Shown here piece by piece: positions 16,494 to 24,841 of a DNA stretch of 56,882 bases; position 1 is the stretch's first letter, and every line of letters starts with the position of its first letter. Under the pieces are notes generated by a model. That model was given only the letters and a program-made list of their open reading frames with translations. It ran no database searches and was not told the DNA's origin. This DNA is from Kitasatospora sp. GP82. Its GTDB lineage: Bacteria > Actinomycetota > Actinomycetes > Streptomycetales > Streptomycetaceae. The stretch is from contig NZ_JARZAJ010000041.1 in assembly GCF_029892105.1 (NCBI RefSeq), positions 1-56,882 on the forward strand. Reading direction: 5' to 3'. Position numbers and translations under genes: made by a program.

Positions 16494-16615
16494 ACGCCTG
16501 GGCGGCGGCCGCCCTCGTCCTGCTGGCCGGCCCGGTGCCTGCCTGTGGGTGGTGGCGCGACACCGCGGTGCGCCTCCCATGTCGCCATTGGAAGGAGATC
16601 GACTACGGCGAGTAG
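16490..16615 (+). pseudogene. MrpF-like protein, N-terminal fragment
   Basis: The GTG overlaps the previous stop by 4 bases, typical of coupled mrpE-mrpF genes. The frame gives VNAWAAAALVLLAGPVPAC, the expected first helix of MrpF. It then leaves the family (GWWRDTAVRLPCRHWKEIDY) and stops after 41 codons. The other two helices are missing, so it is a truncated remnant. Confidence 0.45.
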
Positions 16616-16675
16616 GACCGGTGAGGCGACCTGGTCTTCCTACAGGGCTCACTGCGCACCAGTGTGGCTTCTCGG

Positions 16676-17458
16676 TTAGCAGAGCGCGGAGACAACCAAG
16701 GCAGTCTCTGCAAAGAAGAAGTGTCCACACTCCGCAGCCTCCTCGATCTTCGCGTACCAAGCCTCGATCTCGTCCACCTCAACGCTTGTGCGGCCGTTCC
16801 GCACGGCGCCCGTCAGCACGTGGCGGATGTTCTCGACCCGGCGGGCCGCGGGGCCTGTCAGCTCGGTCGAGCTGGTGCCCCAGGGATGGGCCCGTTCCAG
16901 GGTCAGAGGTGAGGAGTTGACCAACCCGGGCAGCTTGCGGCCGATCCGTCCGTCTGCGTGGTCCATCCAGGGCTGCTGGTCATCGGTGAAGGCGTGGCAG
17001 ATCCGCCGGTCCAGCTCGCGGTCGGCTCCGGCGATCACGATGGAGTCGAAGTCGACGTGCGCGATGACGGCCCGGCCGCCCGGCTTGAGCAGGCGCCATG
17101 CCTCGGCGAGGAGCGCGGCAGGCTCCGGCAGGCACTCAAGGAGGTTGTAGGAGACCACGGCATCGGCACAACGGTCCGGCAGCGGTGTCGGCTTGCCTAG
17201 ATCCACAACCTCGATCTCGACGCCGCCTGCACGGCCAGCCAGCAGATTGCGCGCGGCTTCCACACTTACTGCTGACCGGTCGAGTCCGGTCAGCCGGGCC
17301 CCGAGGTAACGGCGTGCGAATGCCGCAAGCGTCGGGCCTCTCCCGCACCCAAGATCGATCACTCGCCCGTCAGCGGGAATCGCTGCTGTCTCGGCGATGT
17401 GGTCGTGGATCAGCTCGTCGGCTGCCGACACACCAGCTTCTCTCGGCTTGCCCCTCAT
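16676..17458 (-). CDS. SAM-dependent class I methyltransferase
   Basis: A 260-residue protein. Motif I is GRVIDLGCGRGPTLAAFARR; the acidic end of beta-2 is LTGLDRSAVSVEAARN; motif II/III includes ADAVVSYNLLECLPEPAALL and the post-III strand AWRLLKPGGRAVIAHVDFDS. This is the Methyltransf_11/25 fold that binds S-adenosylmethionine. The C-terminal half (ITGADRELDRRI-like region through EAAECGHFFFAETALVVSAL) would bind a substrate I cannot name. The start at 17458 lacks a clear ribosome-binding site. Apparently complete. Confidence 0.85.
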   Translation of the reverse strand: MRGKPREAGVSAADELIHDHIAETAAIPADGRVIDLGCGRGPTLAAFARRYLGARLTGLDRSAVSVEAARNLLAGRAGGVEIEVVDLGKPTPLPDRCADAVVSYNLLECLPEPAALLAEAWRLLKPGGRAVIAHVDFDSIVIAGADRELDRRICHAFTDDQQPWMDHADGRIGRKLPGLVNSSPLTLERAHPWGTSSTELTGPAARRVENIRHVLTGAVRNGRTSVEVDEIEAWYAKIEEAAECGHFFFAETALVVSALC

Positions 17459-17537
17459 CGGTGTCAGCGTGGCCAGTTGACGCCGTCCAGCATCGTCCGG
17501 AGGGAAGCCTGTCGTCCACGGGAATGCCTCCGAGCCC

Positions 17538-17935
17538 TCAGCTCAGGCTGGCCAGCGTCGTTCGCTTGAGCTGCTGGTACGTCGGTTCCTCCCCGAACAG
17601 ATCGGGTTCGGGGGCCAACTGGATTCCGGTGGCCTGCAGTACGCCGTCGGCGATCTGACGGGTGGCATCGGCGAGCGCGGCCGCGGTGGTTTCTCCCTCG
17701 GCGACGAGGGTGAAGTGCTTGCAGGACATGCGGATGCCGGGAGCGAGTTGCTGCCCGAGGGTGAAGCCTGCAGCCTTGATGAGCCAGCTGGCGCTGACTC
17801 TCGTCAGGCCATCTGGAAAGTCGTTGACCGGCGCGTGCTCGGCGCGAAGCTGTTCAGCTTGGTCGCTGTCGATAACGGGGCTAAGGAAGACGCTGCCGAC
17901 GTTGCGATTGTCGCAGTCGGTTGCGTCGAGGACCC
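17538..17935 (-). pseudogene. MurB (UDP-N-acetylenolpyruvoylglucosamine reductase), C-terminal fragment
   Basis: The frame reads MRVLDATDCDNRNVGSVFLS, PVIDSDQAEQLRAEHAPVND, VSASWLIKAAGFTLGQQLAP, GIRMSCKHFTLVAEGETTAA, ATGIQLAPEPDLFGEEPTY. The GSxFxxP strand, SAxWLIxxAG and LxPEPxL(V/F)G patterns are those of the MurB C-terminal domain, which closes over UDP-GlcNAc-enolpyruvate in peptidoglycan synthesis. The N-terminal FAD domain is missing; at 17935 the sequence switches to a MerR fragment on the other strand. Not functional by itself. Confidence 0.75.
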
Positions 17936-18150
17936 TCATCACCCCCCTGCGTTCCGACGGCGGCCACCGCCGCTACTCCCGCTACCAGCTGCGCATCGCC
18001 ATGCGCGCCCGCGACCTCGTCGACCAGGGCACCGCCATCGAGGCCGCCTGCCGCATCGTCATCCTCGAAGACCAACTCGAAGAAGCACTGCGCATCAACG
18101 AAGAGCTCCGCCGCTCGCCGCGCGGCCAGGAGTCCGCCGCCGACACCTGA
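17936..18150 (+). pseudogene. MerR-family regulator, C-terminal fragment
   Basis: Reads LITPLRSDGGHRRYSRYQLR, IAMRARDLVDQGTAIEAACR, IVILEDQLEEALRINEELRR and stops. It is nearly identical to residues ~45-115 of the intact MerR gene at 23842-24189 on the other strand. The first helix-turn-helix (YTMGRAAEMTG) is absent. It abuts the MurB fragment back to back. Confidence 0.8.
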
Positions 18151-18949
18151 CCCACCTGCCAGGCCGCCGAGACCGGTCCGCGGTGAGCGACGGGCGCTCA
18201 CCGCAGGCCGCCCCGGACACGATTACCCCTCACTCCCCGATCGTCGGCCGACCGTTCTCCACCGGCCAGGCTGCCCGGCACCCTGTCTCACTGGCGCGGA
18301 CCGGTTCCAGGCCGCCCGGCACGACGGCACGCCGCCCCGTTGAAGTACACAGCAGGGGTTCATCCACTACCGTTCTGCCCCGGGCCCGGCCTACTTCCCG
18401 TCGACCGGACCGAGCCCACGCTCCCACCGCCTCGGTCGCACCCCCGATGACCACTCCGCGACCGCCCGCGCCGCACGGGAGGTGACCGAGGAAGGGACGC
18501 CGACGCCACTTCCGCACGGCCCGCTGGTCGGATGCACCGGCCCCCTCGGGACCGGATCGTTCAGGCCGCGCTCAGTGCACAACTGTGCTTCCTTGCCCGG
18601 TCCTTGGCCGCGCCTGCCGCGGGCGGTTCGCCTGCCCTGAGCGGGCGGTCCGCGCGGTCGCCCGGCCGCTACGGTGGGGTTGCGCCGCCGCCTGCGGGCC
18701 GTCAGGCAAGTCGCCCGCTTTGCGGGCGCACTACGGCCCGCCCGAGACCGGGGCCGCGAGGAGTACTCGGTGGCCGTCCCCGCGGAGTCCGATCCCCTGC
18801 CCTCGACATCCGCCCGCGACCGGGAACCGGCGACCTGGTGCTCGACGCGATGGGCGACCCGGACCAGGACAGCGGCCCAATGCTGAACGCCGCCGTGGAC
18901 AGCGCCCTGGGCATGCGACTGCCGGCGCGTCGGCGCCGGCAGAGTTGGC
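18151..18949. other. 800-bp gap without a convincing gene
   Basis: Open frames on both strands are GC-driven shadows with Arg/Pro/Ala-rich translations and no ribosome-binding sites. I see no tRNA, repeat or terminator here. It is likely decayed sequence. Confidence 0.45.
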
Positions 18950-19330
18950 CTAGAAGCTGAGCAGGCCGATGGCGTGGCCGTCGGGGTCGACCACCGGCCA
19001 CGTGTCCAGGCCGCGGGCGCGCATGGCGACGGCTGCGGTGGTGGCGGGCATGTCGGCGGTGGCGAACGGGGCCTGGTCGAGGACGATGTCGCGCACCGGG
19101 GTGCGCTCGGTGGACCGGGTGCGGGTCTGGAACGGGGCGAGGTGCAGGCGGGTCAGCAGACCCGCGCAGCGGCCGTCGTCGTCGCGGACCAGGAGGTGGT
19201 CGGCGCCGGAGCTGTGCAGGATGTCGATCGCCATGTCGACCATGACGTCGTCGCTGATCTGCAGTTCGGGGTGTCTCATGAGGTCGCCGACCGTGGCGGT
19301 GGTCGCGGGGTGTTCGAGGGTGAGGGGCAT
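18950..19330 (-). CDS. CBS-pair domain protein
   Basis: AAGGAG lies 8 bases before the ATG at 19330; longer in-frame starts are Pro-rich and unsupported. The 126-residue product holds one CBS pair. The first is VGDLMRHPELQISDDVMVDM, ILHSSGADHLLVRDDDGRCA, GLLTRLHLA. The second is PVRDIVLDQAPFATADMPAT, AVAMRARGLDTWPVVDPDGH, AIGLLSF. Such stand-alone CBS proteins usually bind adenine nucleotides as energy sensors. The next upstream gene on this strand is the DEAD-box helicase, 162 bases away. Confidence 0.88.
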   Translation of the reverse strand: MPLTLEHPATTATVGDLMRHPELQISDDVMVDMAIDILHSSGADHLLVRDDDGRCAGLLTRLHLAPFQTRTRSTERTPVRDIVLDQAPFATADMPATTAAVAMRARGLDTWPVVDPDGHAIGLLSF

Positions 19331-19492
19331 GGGCGGACTCCTTGGTGTCGGTTCCGCCGGGGCCGGCGGTGGTCGGGGCATCGGCGGTGGGAGGGCCGGC
19401 GGGGTCCGCCGGAGCGGGCCGGGACTCCTGCTTCGCGCTGGTGAGTCGTGTGGGCCTGGACCGCAGCGGCGGTCCAGGCCCACACCTGCCTA

Positions 19493-21040
19493 CTAGGCGG
19501 CGAGGGCGACGCGCCTCGGTGCCCGGCGGCGGCCGGAGGAGCCCTGGTTGTCACGGCCTGCGACGGTCGCGCGGGTGTCACCGGCCGCGTGGGCGGGGCG
19601 GCTGCGGCGGTTGCGGCTCGTGGACGGGCTGCGGCGCGGGCGTTCGACGGCGGGGGCGGCGATCACGGTGGGGATGCCGGTGGGGACGCGGGCGCCGGTG
19701 ATGCGGGTCAGGTCCTCGTCGCCGGCGGTGACCCTGGTGGTGACGGGGGTGATGGCGGCCATGTTCATCAGGCGGGCCATCTCGCGGCGCTGGTTGGGCA
19801 GCACCAGCGTGACGACGGTGCCGGACTCGCCGGCCCGGGCGGTGCGCCCGCCGCGGTGCAGGTAGTCCTTGTGGTCTGCCGGCGGGTCCAGGTTGACGAC
19901 GAGGTCGAGCCCGTCGACGTGGATGCCCCGGGCGGCGACGTTGGTCGCGATCAGCGCGGTGACCTGGCCGGTGCGGAACTGCTCCAGGGTGCGGGTGCGC
20001 TGCGGCTGGGACTTGCCTCCGTGCAGGGCAGCGGCCTTCACCCCGTTGGCGAGCAGGTCCTCCACCAGGCGGTCCGCGCCGTGCTTGGTGTCGGTGAACA
20101 TGATCACCCCGCCGTCACGGGAGGCGATGTGGGCGATCGTGGCGTTCTTGTCGTAGTTCTGCACGTGCAGCACGTGGTGCTCCATGGTGCTGACCGCTCC
20201 GGCGGACGGGTCGACCGAGTGCGTGACCGGGTCCTTGAGGAAGCGCCGCACCAGGCGGTCGACGTTGCGGTCCAGGGTGGCGGAGAACAGCATCGTCTGG
20301 CAGCCCTCGGCGACCTGTTCGAGGAGCTCGGTGACCTGCGGCAGGAAGCCCATGTCGGCCATCTGGTCGGCCTCGTCGAGGACGGTGATGCCGACGCCGT
20401 CCAGCTGGCAGTCGCCGCGTTGGATCAGGTCCTTGAGCCGGCCGGGGGTGGCCACCACGACCTCCGCCCCGCGGTTGAGCGCCTGGGCCTGGCGTCCGAT
20501 CGACATCCCGCCCACCACGGCCGCCATCCGCAGCCGCACCGCGTGGGCGAACGGGGTGAGGGCGTCGGTCACCTGTTGCGCGAGCTCGCGGGTGGGGACC
20601 AGGACGAGGGCCAGCGGGCGGCGCGGTTCGGCGCGCCGGCCGGCGGTGCGGGCCAGCACGGCGAGGCCGAACGCGATGGTCTTGCCGGAACCGGTCCGGC
20701 CCCGACCGAGGACGTCCCGGCCGGCCAGCGAGTTCGGGAGCGTCGCGGCCTGGATCGGGAACGGCGCGGTCACGCCCTGGCGGGTCAGGGTGGAGAGCAG
20801 GGCCTTGGGCATGTCCAGTTCGTCGAACGCTTCGACGGCCGGGAGCGCCGGGGTGGTGCTCACCGGCATCGCGAACTCGCCCTGCGGAGAAGAACTCTGG
20901 CGGGCGCTACGGCCGCGGGCGGGCCGGTCGCCGTAGAAGGAGCTGCCGCCGGAGCGGGACCCGTGGGTGCCGCCGGAGCGGGAGGAGGCCGAGGAGCGGG
21001 AGTTGGCGTTCTGGTACGAGGAGCGACTGGAGCGGTTCAT
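19493..21040 (-). CDS. DEAD-box RNA helicase
   Basis: A 515-residue ATP-dependent RNA helicase. After a Ser/Arg/Gly-rich tail (residues 1-55) come the Q-motif segment (GVTAPFPIQAATLP), motif I GRGRTGSGKT, Ia PTRELAQQV, Ib TPGRLKDLI, II VLDEADQMADMGF, III FSATLDRNVD, IV GVIMFTDTKHGADRL, V NVAARGIHVDGLDLVVN and VI HRGGRTARAGESG. The basic C-terminus (RPRRSPSTSRNRRSRP) would bind RNA. AGGAAGG precedes the ATG at 21040. The cold-shock gene next upstream on the same strand suggests a joint cold or RNA-remodelling role, with separate promoters. Confidence 0.95.
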   Translation of the reverse strand: MNRSSRSSYQNANSRSSASSRSGGTHGSRSGGSSFYGDRPARGRSARQSSSPQGEFAMPVSTTPALPAVEAFDELDMPKALLSTLTRQGVTAPFPIQAATLPNSLAGRDVLGRGRTGSGKTIAFGLAVLARTAGRRAEPRRPLALVLVPTRELAQQVTDALTPFAHAVRLRMAAVVGGMSIGRQAQALNRGAEVVVATPGRLKDLIQRGDCQLDGVGITVLDEADQMADMGFLPQVTELLEQVAEGCQTMLFSATLDRNVDRLVRRFLKDPVTHSVDPSAGAVSTMEHHVLHVQNYDKNATIAHIASRDGGVIMFTDTKHGADRLVEDLLANGVKAAALHGGKSQPQRTRTLEQFRTGQVTALIATNVAARGIHVDGLDLVVNLDPPADHKDYLHRGGRTARAGESGTVVTLVLPNQRREMARLMNMAAITPVTTRVTAGDEDLTRITGARVPTGIPTVIAAPAVERPRRSPSTSRNRRSRPAHAAGDTRATVAGRDNQGSSGRRRAPRRVALAA

Positions 21041-21337
21041 GTGAGACCTTCCTGGGGTGGCACGTCGCGAGGAAGCTCCGCAGCGCGAGGCGCCGGCAGG
21101 AGGTCGCAAGGAACGGGCCGAAAGTGTGGGGAGCGGGGCGTGGACGGTGGAACCGTGCGGCACGTCACCTACGGTCGGCGCTCACCGCGGAGGGCGGGAG
21201 CGGAGAACCTCGAACCGTGAGCTGTCACGGCAGGGCGGCGATCCGGACGCGGCGCTGTGCGTCTCGCGTGGGGATGGCCGCCGGTGGCGGAGCCAGGGGG
21301 CCAGAAACAGCCGGGGAAGCGCGTCGTGGCGCAATGC

Positions 21338-21382
21338 CGAGGGGCCCGCACCGGGCATCGTGTACGCGGTGCGGGCCCCTCG
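21338..21382 (-). terminator. Hairpin terminator after the cold-shock gene
   Basis: A 15-bp perfect stem (21338-21352 with 21368-21382) closes a 15-base loop, 26 bases downstream of the cold-shock stop on the minus strand. It has no T-run, as is usual for GC-rich actinobacterial terminators. Confidence 0.75.
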
Positions 21383-21408
21383 CTACCAGGCGGGTGCCGT
21401 GGCGGAAA

Positions 21409-21612
21409 CTACAGCGGACGAATGTTCTCGGCCTGCGGGCCCTTCTGGCCCTGCGTGACGTCGAACTCGACCTTCTGGCCCTCGAGCAGCTCACGGAAGC
21501 CGTTGGCGTTGATGTTCGAGTAGTGGGCGAAGACGTCGGGGCCGCCACCGTCCTGCTCGATGAAGCCGAAGCCCTTTTCCGCGTTGAACCACTTCACAGT
21601 GCCATTAGCCAT
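21409..21612 (-). CDS. Cold-shock protein, CspA family
   Basis: A 67-residue single-strand nucleic-acid-binding OB fold. The RNP1 motif is KGFGFIEQ and RNP2 is VFAHYS; it starts ANGTVKWFNAEKGFGFIEQD and ends QKGPQAENIRPL. AAGGAG lies 8 bases before the ATG at 21612. The 5' leader contains an 8-bp stem hairpin (21712-21736), a possible structured leader as in other csp mRNAs, and a terminator follows the stop. Length and motifs are fully typical; it acts as an RNA chaperone in the cytoplasm. Confidence 0.97.
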   Translation of the reverse strand: MANGTVKWFNAEKGFGFIEQDGGGPDVFAHYSNINANGFRELLEGQKVEFDVTQGQKGPQAENIRPL

Positions 21613-21711
21613 AAAGAAATCTCCTTCAAGGGGCTGTCCGAAGCACGCACAGCGCGCGCTTCGAGTCGCCGCGATGAGCACCCACCCGGGGAAGAGCCGG
21701 GAAACAAAAAG

Positions 21712-21736
21712 GCGCCTGCGAAACACCAGCAGGCGC
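21712..21736 (-). promoter_or_regulatory. Hairpin in or upstream of the cold-shock leader
   Basis: GCGCCTGC at 21712-21719 pairs with GCAGGCGC at 21729-21736 (9-base loop). It lies 100-124 bases upstream of the cold-shock ATG. It could be part of a cold-responsive leader or an upstream terminator; the transcription start is not known. Confidence 0.4.
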
Positions 21737-22128
21737 ACACAAAGTTCATGGGAACCACTACTGCAACTAAAACGACTCTAGCAGGCCCAGGCCCGCCGCG
21801 GGCGGATATCCCACCCCCGGTCCTGCAGGCCCCTTCCCCCGGGGTCGCCGGGTGCGGGGCGACAGGCCCGTCAACACGCATGCATGGCAGCCAGGTTGGG
21901 CATGGATCCCGCCTCCTGGGCGCCGACCACGCGCTCCCCCAGGAGGGCGAGTCGCGCGGGAGCTGAGCACCCGCCCCCGCCGCGACAGACCCGCGAAAGC
22001 AACGCACCACGCCCACCGGCGCCATCCGGGGGCGCACTGGACGGCTTGCGCGAAATTCCTGTCGTAGCTCCGAAATCGAGTGCACCGAGAAAACCCGCTC
22101 CCGCGATTTTCGGCGCATACTGCAGGGA

Positions 22129-22356
22129 ATGACGAAATCTGCAGCAGTACGCCGCGTCCTGCCCACCAGCCCCTTCAAGCCCCCGGCCGAAGCACCGCGC
22201 AAGCACTTCGCCGTCGGCGACCGCGTCACCCACGACACCTACGGCCTCGGCCGGGCCATCGGCGTCGAAGGCGACAGCGACATCGCGGTACTCGTCGACT
22301 TCGGATCGCGGCGGGAACGCATCACCCAGCCCTACACCGCGATGTTCAAACTCTGA
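22129..22356 (+). CDS. Small Tudor-like / CarD-like domain protein
   Basis: 75 residues. After a basic N-terminus (KSAAVRRVLPTSPFKPPAEA) comes a compact beta domain FAVGDRVTHDTYGLGRAIGV, EGDSDIAVLVDFGSRRERIT. The GDRVxHxxYGxGxVxxVEG...VxFG pattern is that of the Tudor-like module in PcrA/UvrD C-termini and CarD-type proteins that contact RNA polymerase. Only GGGA precedes the ATG, so the ribosome-binding site is weak. A role in transcription is inferred from the fold. Confidence 0.7.
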   Translation: MTKSAAVRRVLPTSPFKPPAEAPRKHFAVGDRVTHDTYGLGRAIGVEGDSDIAVLVDFGSRRERITQPYTAMFKL

Positions 22357-22584
22357 CCCAGGACGCACGCGGTTCTCCGCCGAGTGCGCCGCGCATGGCG
22401 CGGACCCTGCGGTAGGCCCCCGGCCCGTCGCGTCGGCGCACCGTCCAGAGAGTGCGCACCCCGACCGGGTCGAACGGGAACCCGACGCTCCGGCCCCGCA
22501 GCCTCACCGGCAATGGCCGGAAGGGAATGTGACGAGTCGTCACCGATGGGCGGGTGCGGGCCGGGCAGGCGATAAACTCTGCGC

Positions 22585-22989
22585 GTGGATGACAAACATC
22601 TGTTTGAGTCCGTCTGTGCAGTGCTCTCCCACCGGGGGTTCGAGCCGACACCGTCGCAGGCGGCCGGGCTCTTCGCCCGGCAGCGTCCGGGGGGCGGCCT
22701 GGTGCTGGGGTGGAGCCCGGGCCAGGACCTGATCGGACCGACCCTCCACGCCTGCCCGCATCCCGCCGACGCCGCCGGTCGCACCGAGTTCCGCGGCATC
22801 CGCGGCGCGCTGATGCTGGCCCTGGCGGAGGTCCTCGGCTCCGCGGGCTTCACCGTCACCACCCTCGGAGCCGACCTGCTCGTCACCGCCGGCCCGCGCG
22901 ATCCGGGCGATGCCCCGGCCCTCACGGCCGCCGCCATCTGCCCTGCACCGCGGCGCAGCCGATCGGCGTGTCAGGTCGCCGTCGCGTAG
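22585..22989 (+). CDS. Conserved hypothetical protein
   Basis: A 134-residue frame from a GTG: VDDKHLFESVCAVLSHRGFE, LFARQRPGGGLVLGWSPGQD, IRGALMLALAEVLGSAGFTV, TTLGADLLVTAGP. No catalytic motif, signal peptide or membrane helix is visible. The mixed alpha/beta composition and clean codon pattern suggest a real gene. The Arg/Ser-rich last 20 residues (PAPRRSRSACQVAVA) may be a shifted tail. Confidence 0.55.
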   Translation: MDDKHLFESVCAVLSHRGFEPTPSQAAGLFARQRPGGGLVLGWSPGQDLIGPTLHACPHPADAAGRTEFRGIRGALMLALAEVLGSAGFTVTTLGADLLVTAGPRDPGDAPALTAAAICPAPRRSRSACQVAVA

Positions 22990-23084
22990 CGCCCGGCCGT
23001 GCAGCAGGCGCAAGGCCCGTGGCCGCCATGGCCGCTGCCCCGGGCCCGTGGGCGCCGCAAAGGCCGTGTCCTATCCTGGGGGGC

Positions 23085-23447
23085 ATGTCGAACCCTGACG
23101 GGCTGCTCGTCGACATCGCCGCGATGGTCGAGGCCGAGCACAGCAATCAGATGTCCCTGACCGTGGTGGTCCCCGGCGCCGTGATCACCGGCAGGCTCGC
23201 GCCGGTGACCCTGTGGTTGGAGCGGGTCGCGGAGGTCCTCCAGGCCTCGGAGCACCTGAAGCCGTTCGCCGCTCTCTTCGCCCCGCCCGCCGACGGCCCG
23301 CCCGCACGGCCCACCCATCTGCATCTCCACCGGGCGAAGATCCTTCAGGGCGACTTCGGGCTTCCCCACACCGGCGGCATGTACCGCATCGCCATCGAGG
23401 ACGTCAGCAGCTGGACGGTCGGGGACCTCAGCTACTCCGATTCCTGA
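23085..23447 (+). CDS. GvpU-like gas-vesicle accessory protein
   Basis: A 120-residue protein reading LLVDIAAMVEAEHSNQMSLT, VVVPGAVITGRLAPVTLWLE, RPTHLHLHRAKILQGDFG, GGMYRIAIEDVSSWTVGDLS. The (V)xGAVIxGxL start and the later HLHxxKIxxGD...YxxxIxxVxxWxxG match GvpU, an accessory protein of bacterial gas-vesicle clusters. No gvpA or other gvp genes occur in the window, so it stands alone. The ATG at 23085 has CTGGGGGG close by. Stand-alone GvpU-like proteins in streptomycetes have no proven role. Confidence 0.65.
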   Translation: MSNPDGLLVDIAAMVEAEHSNQMSLTVVVPGAVITGRLAPVTLWLERVAEVLQASEHLKPFAALFAPPADGPPARPTHLHLHRAKILQGDFGLPHTGGMYRIAIEDVSSWTVGDLSYSDS

Positions 23448-23599
23448 CCACCACGGCAGGCCAAGAGGCCGCCCGGCTTGGCGCCCTACGTCCCCGCACC
23501 AAGGAGTCGCTGAGCCTTGAGCGGGTGCCGTGACGGCTGGTCCGGGTGTCGGGGTGCGACCGCTGACGGCCCCGGCCGCAGAGACGAAGGGCACAGCGG

Positions 23600-23775
23600 G
23601 CGAGCCGAAGGCACCGGCGCCCCGGGCGGTGCCGCCCTCTCTGAGCGGACCATCCCGAGCACCTGGCCGGCGGGGTCCAGCCCGGCCGCGCCCTCCAGCC
23701 GCCACGTCTTGTGCCGCGCTGCGGTGTTGCCGTACGAGGCGACGGCCAGAGCGTGCAGAGCGCGAGGCCGTCCCC
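23600..23775 (-). pseudogene. Replication-relaxation family protein remnant
   Basis: On the minus strand the sequence reads ALHALAVASYGNTAARHKTW, RLEGAAGLDPAGQVLGMVRS. This matches the protein at 36506-37006 (ALHGLVASDGNTAARHKTWR, PEGAAGLDAAASVLGMVRSE). Only about 50 residues are recognisable and there is no start. It lies just downstream of the MerR gene. Confidence 0.55.
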
Positions 23776-23841
23776 CTATCTGGCCTCTGCGGCGGGCGGC
23801 CGTACGGCTGGAAGGAGCTGTGGGCCAGGTTGCCGGTCCGG

Positions 23842-24189
23842 TCAGGTGTCCGCGGTGGGCTCCTGGTCGTGCTGGGCGCGGCGGAGTTGTTCGTTGAGGC
23901 GCAGGGCTTCTTCGAGTTGGTCTTCGAGGATGACGATGCGGCAAGCCGCTTCGATGGGGGTGCCCTGGTTGACGAGGTCGCGGGCGCGCATGGCGATGCG
24001 TAGTTGGTAGCGGGAGTAGCGGCGGTGGCCGCCGTCGGAGCGTAGCGGGGTGATGAGGCGGTGTTCGCCGAGGGCTCGGAGGAAGCCGGGGGTGGTGCCG
24101 GTCATCTCGGCGGCGCGGCCCATGGTGTAGGCGGGGTAGTCATCGTCGTCGAGTTTGTCGGGTGTGTCGGGGCTGGCCGTTGTAGTCAC
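23842..24189 (-). CDS. MerR-family transcriptional regulator
   Basis: AGAGAGGTG precedes the GTG at 24189; 115 residues. The winged helix-turn-helix is YTMGRAAEMTGTTPGFLRAL, GEHRLITPLRSDGGHRRYSR, followed by YQLRIAMRARDLVNQGTPIE, AACRIVILEDQLEEALRLNE, a short coiled coil for dimerisation. No C-terminal ligand or metal-binding domain is present, so it belongs to the minimal MerR-like class. A truncated copy lies at 17936-18150. A strong hairpin lies just upstream (24224-24255). Confidence 0.88.
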   Translation of the reverse strand: MTTTASPDTPDKLDDDDYPAYTMGRAAEMTGTTPGFLRALGEHRLITPLRSDGGHRRYSRYQLRIAMRARDLVNQGTPIEAACRIVILEDQLEEALRLNEQLRRAQHDQEPTADT

Positions 24190-24223
24190 TGCACCTCTCT
24201 GGTTCTCGGGGAGAACGCGTCGA

Positions 24224-24255
24224 GGGGCCCCGGGGCCGTGTCGGCCCGGGGCCCC
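24224..24255. promoter_or_regulatory. GC-rich hairpin upstream of the MerR gene
   Basis: GGGGCCCCGGGGCC pairs with GGCCCGGGGCCCC (one bulge, ~5-base loop), 35 bases before the MerR start. It could end transcription from the right or structure the leader. Confidence 0.45.
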
Positions 24256-24841
24256 GAAGGGGAACAACACCATCTACCGGCCTGGGCCGGTCCTGTTACT
24301 GCCGCACTGCCCCGGGGGAGGGGTGTGCGGGGATCGCGTATGCGTGACCGGAAACCACCGTCCTTGCCTTGGGGTCTGCGGTGTCCGCCCGGACGAGTGT
24401 TCACGGGCCGGGCGATCCTGATGGCGCTTGCGCCCTCCGTTCATCCTCTGTACTGAACTGTCACTTGCGTACTGCTGGTACCGCACTCACTGAACTGCGT
24501 ACTGCTGGATACCGCTGGTGGCGGCCCCTGATACCTGCGGGCCGCCCGGTCCGGCAGCCAGCCCCGTCGCCGTCCTGCACCTGCCTGGCTTCGGAACTCC
24601 ACTGCCGGACCGAACCGCGAACTTCTGTCCAACAACCCCGGCCAGTTCGCGTCTGGCCGGTATCGCCGACTGCTGTCTACGAGAGAAACGTTAGACCCGC
24701 CCGCGAGTAATGTCTACTCCGGCGCGCACAGATTTTGCGGCGCTCGCGAGTGAGGTAGCCTTCCGCTGCGCGGCGGCGGCAACCCCCCGAGCCGCCGCCG
24801 CGCGCCCGAAGAAACGAGCGACACCCCGCATGGAGGCGGCA
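24256..24841. other. Gap between MerR and a small gene
   Basis: Apart from the direct repeat at 24453-24508 I see no gene here. The in-frame extension of the next gene back to 24710 is Ala/Arg-rich and lacks a ribosome-binding site. Confidence 0.45.
24453..24508. repeat. Imperfect direct repeat
   Basis: CTGAACTG followed by GCGTACTGCTGG occurs at 24453-24478 (with a 6-base insert) and as CTGAACTGCGTACTGCTGG at 24490-24508. The two copies are offset by 37 bases. Non-coding context, about 0.3 kb upstream of the MerR gene; function unknown. Confidence 0.5.

Noticed and set aside
18151..18949. Hidden gene in the 800-bp gap
   Set aside because: Several frames are open, but none has a start site, ribosome-binding site or recognisable domain.
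19448..21220. 590-codon plus-strand frame
   Set aside because: Antisense to the DEAD-box helicase, whose motifs are complete; the Gly/Ala/Asp-rich translation is a GC-codon shadow.
22585..23447. Complete gas-vesicle cluster
   Set aside because: Only a GvpU-like gene is present; no gvpA, F, L, J or K was found.
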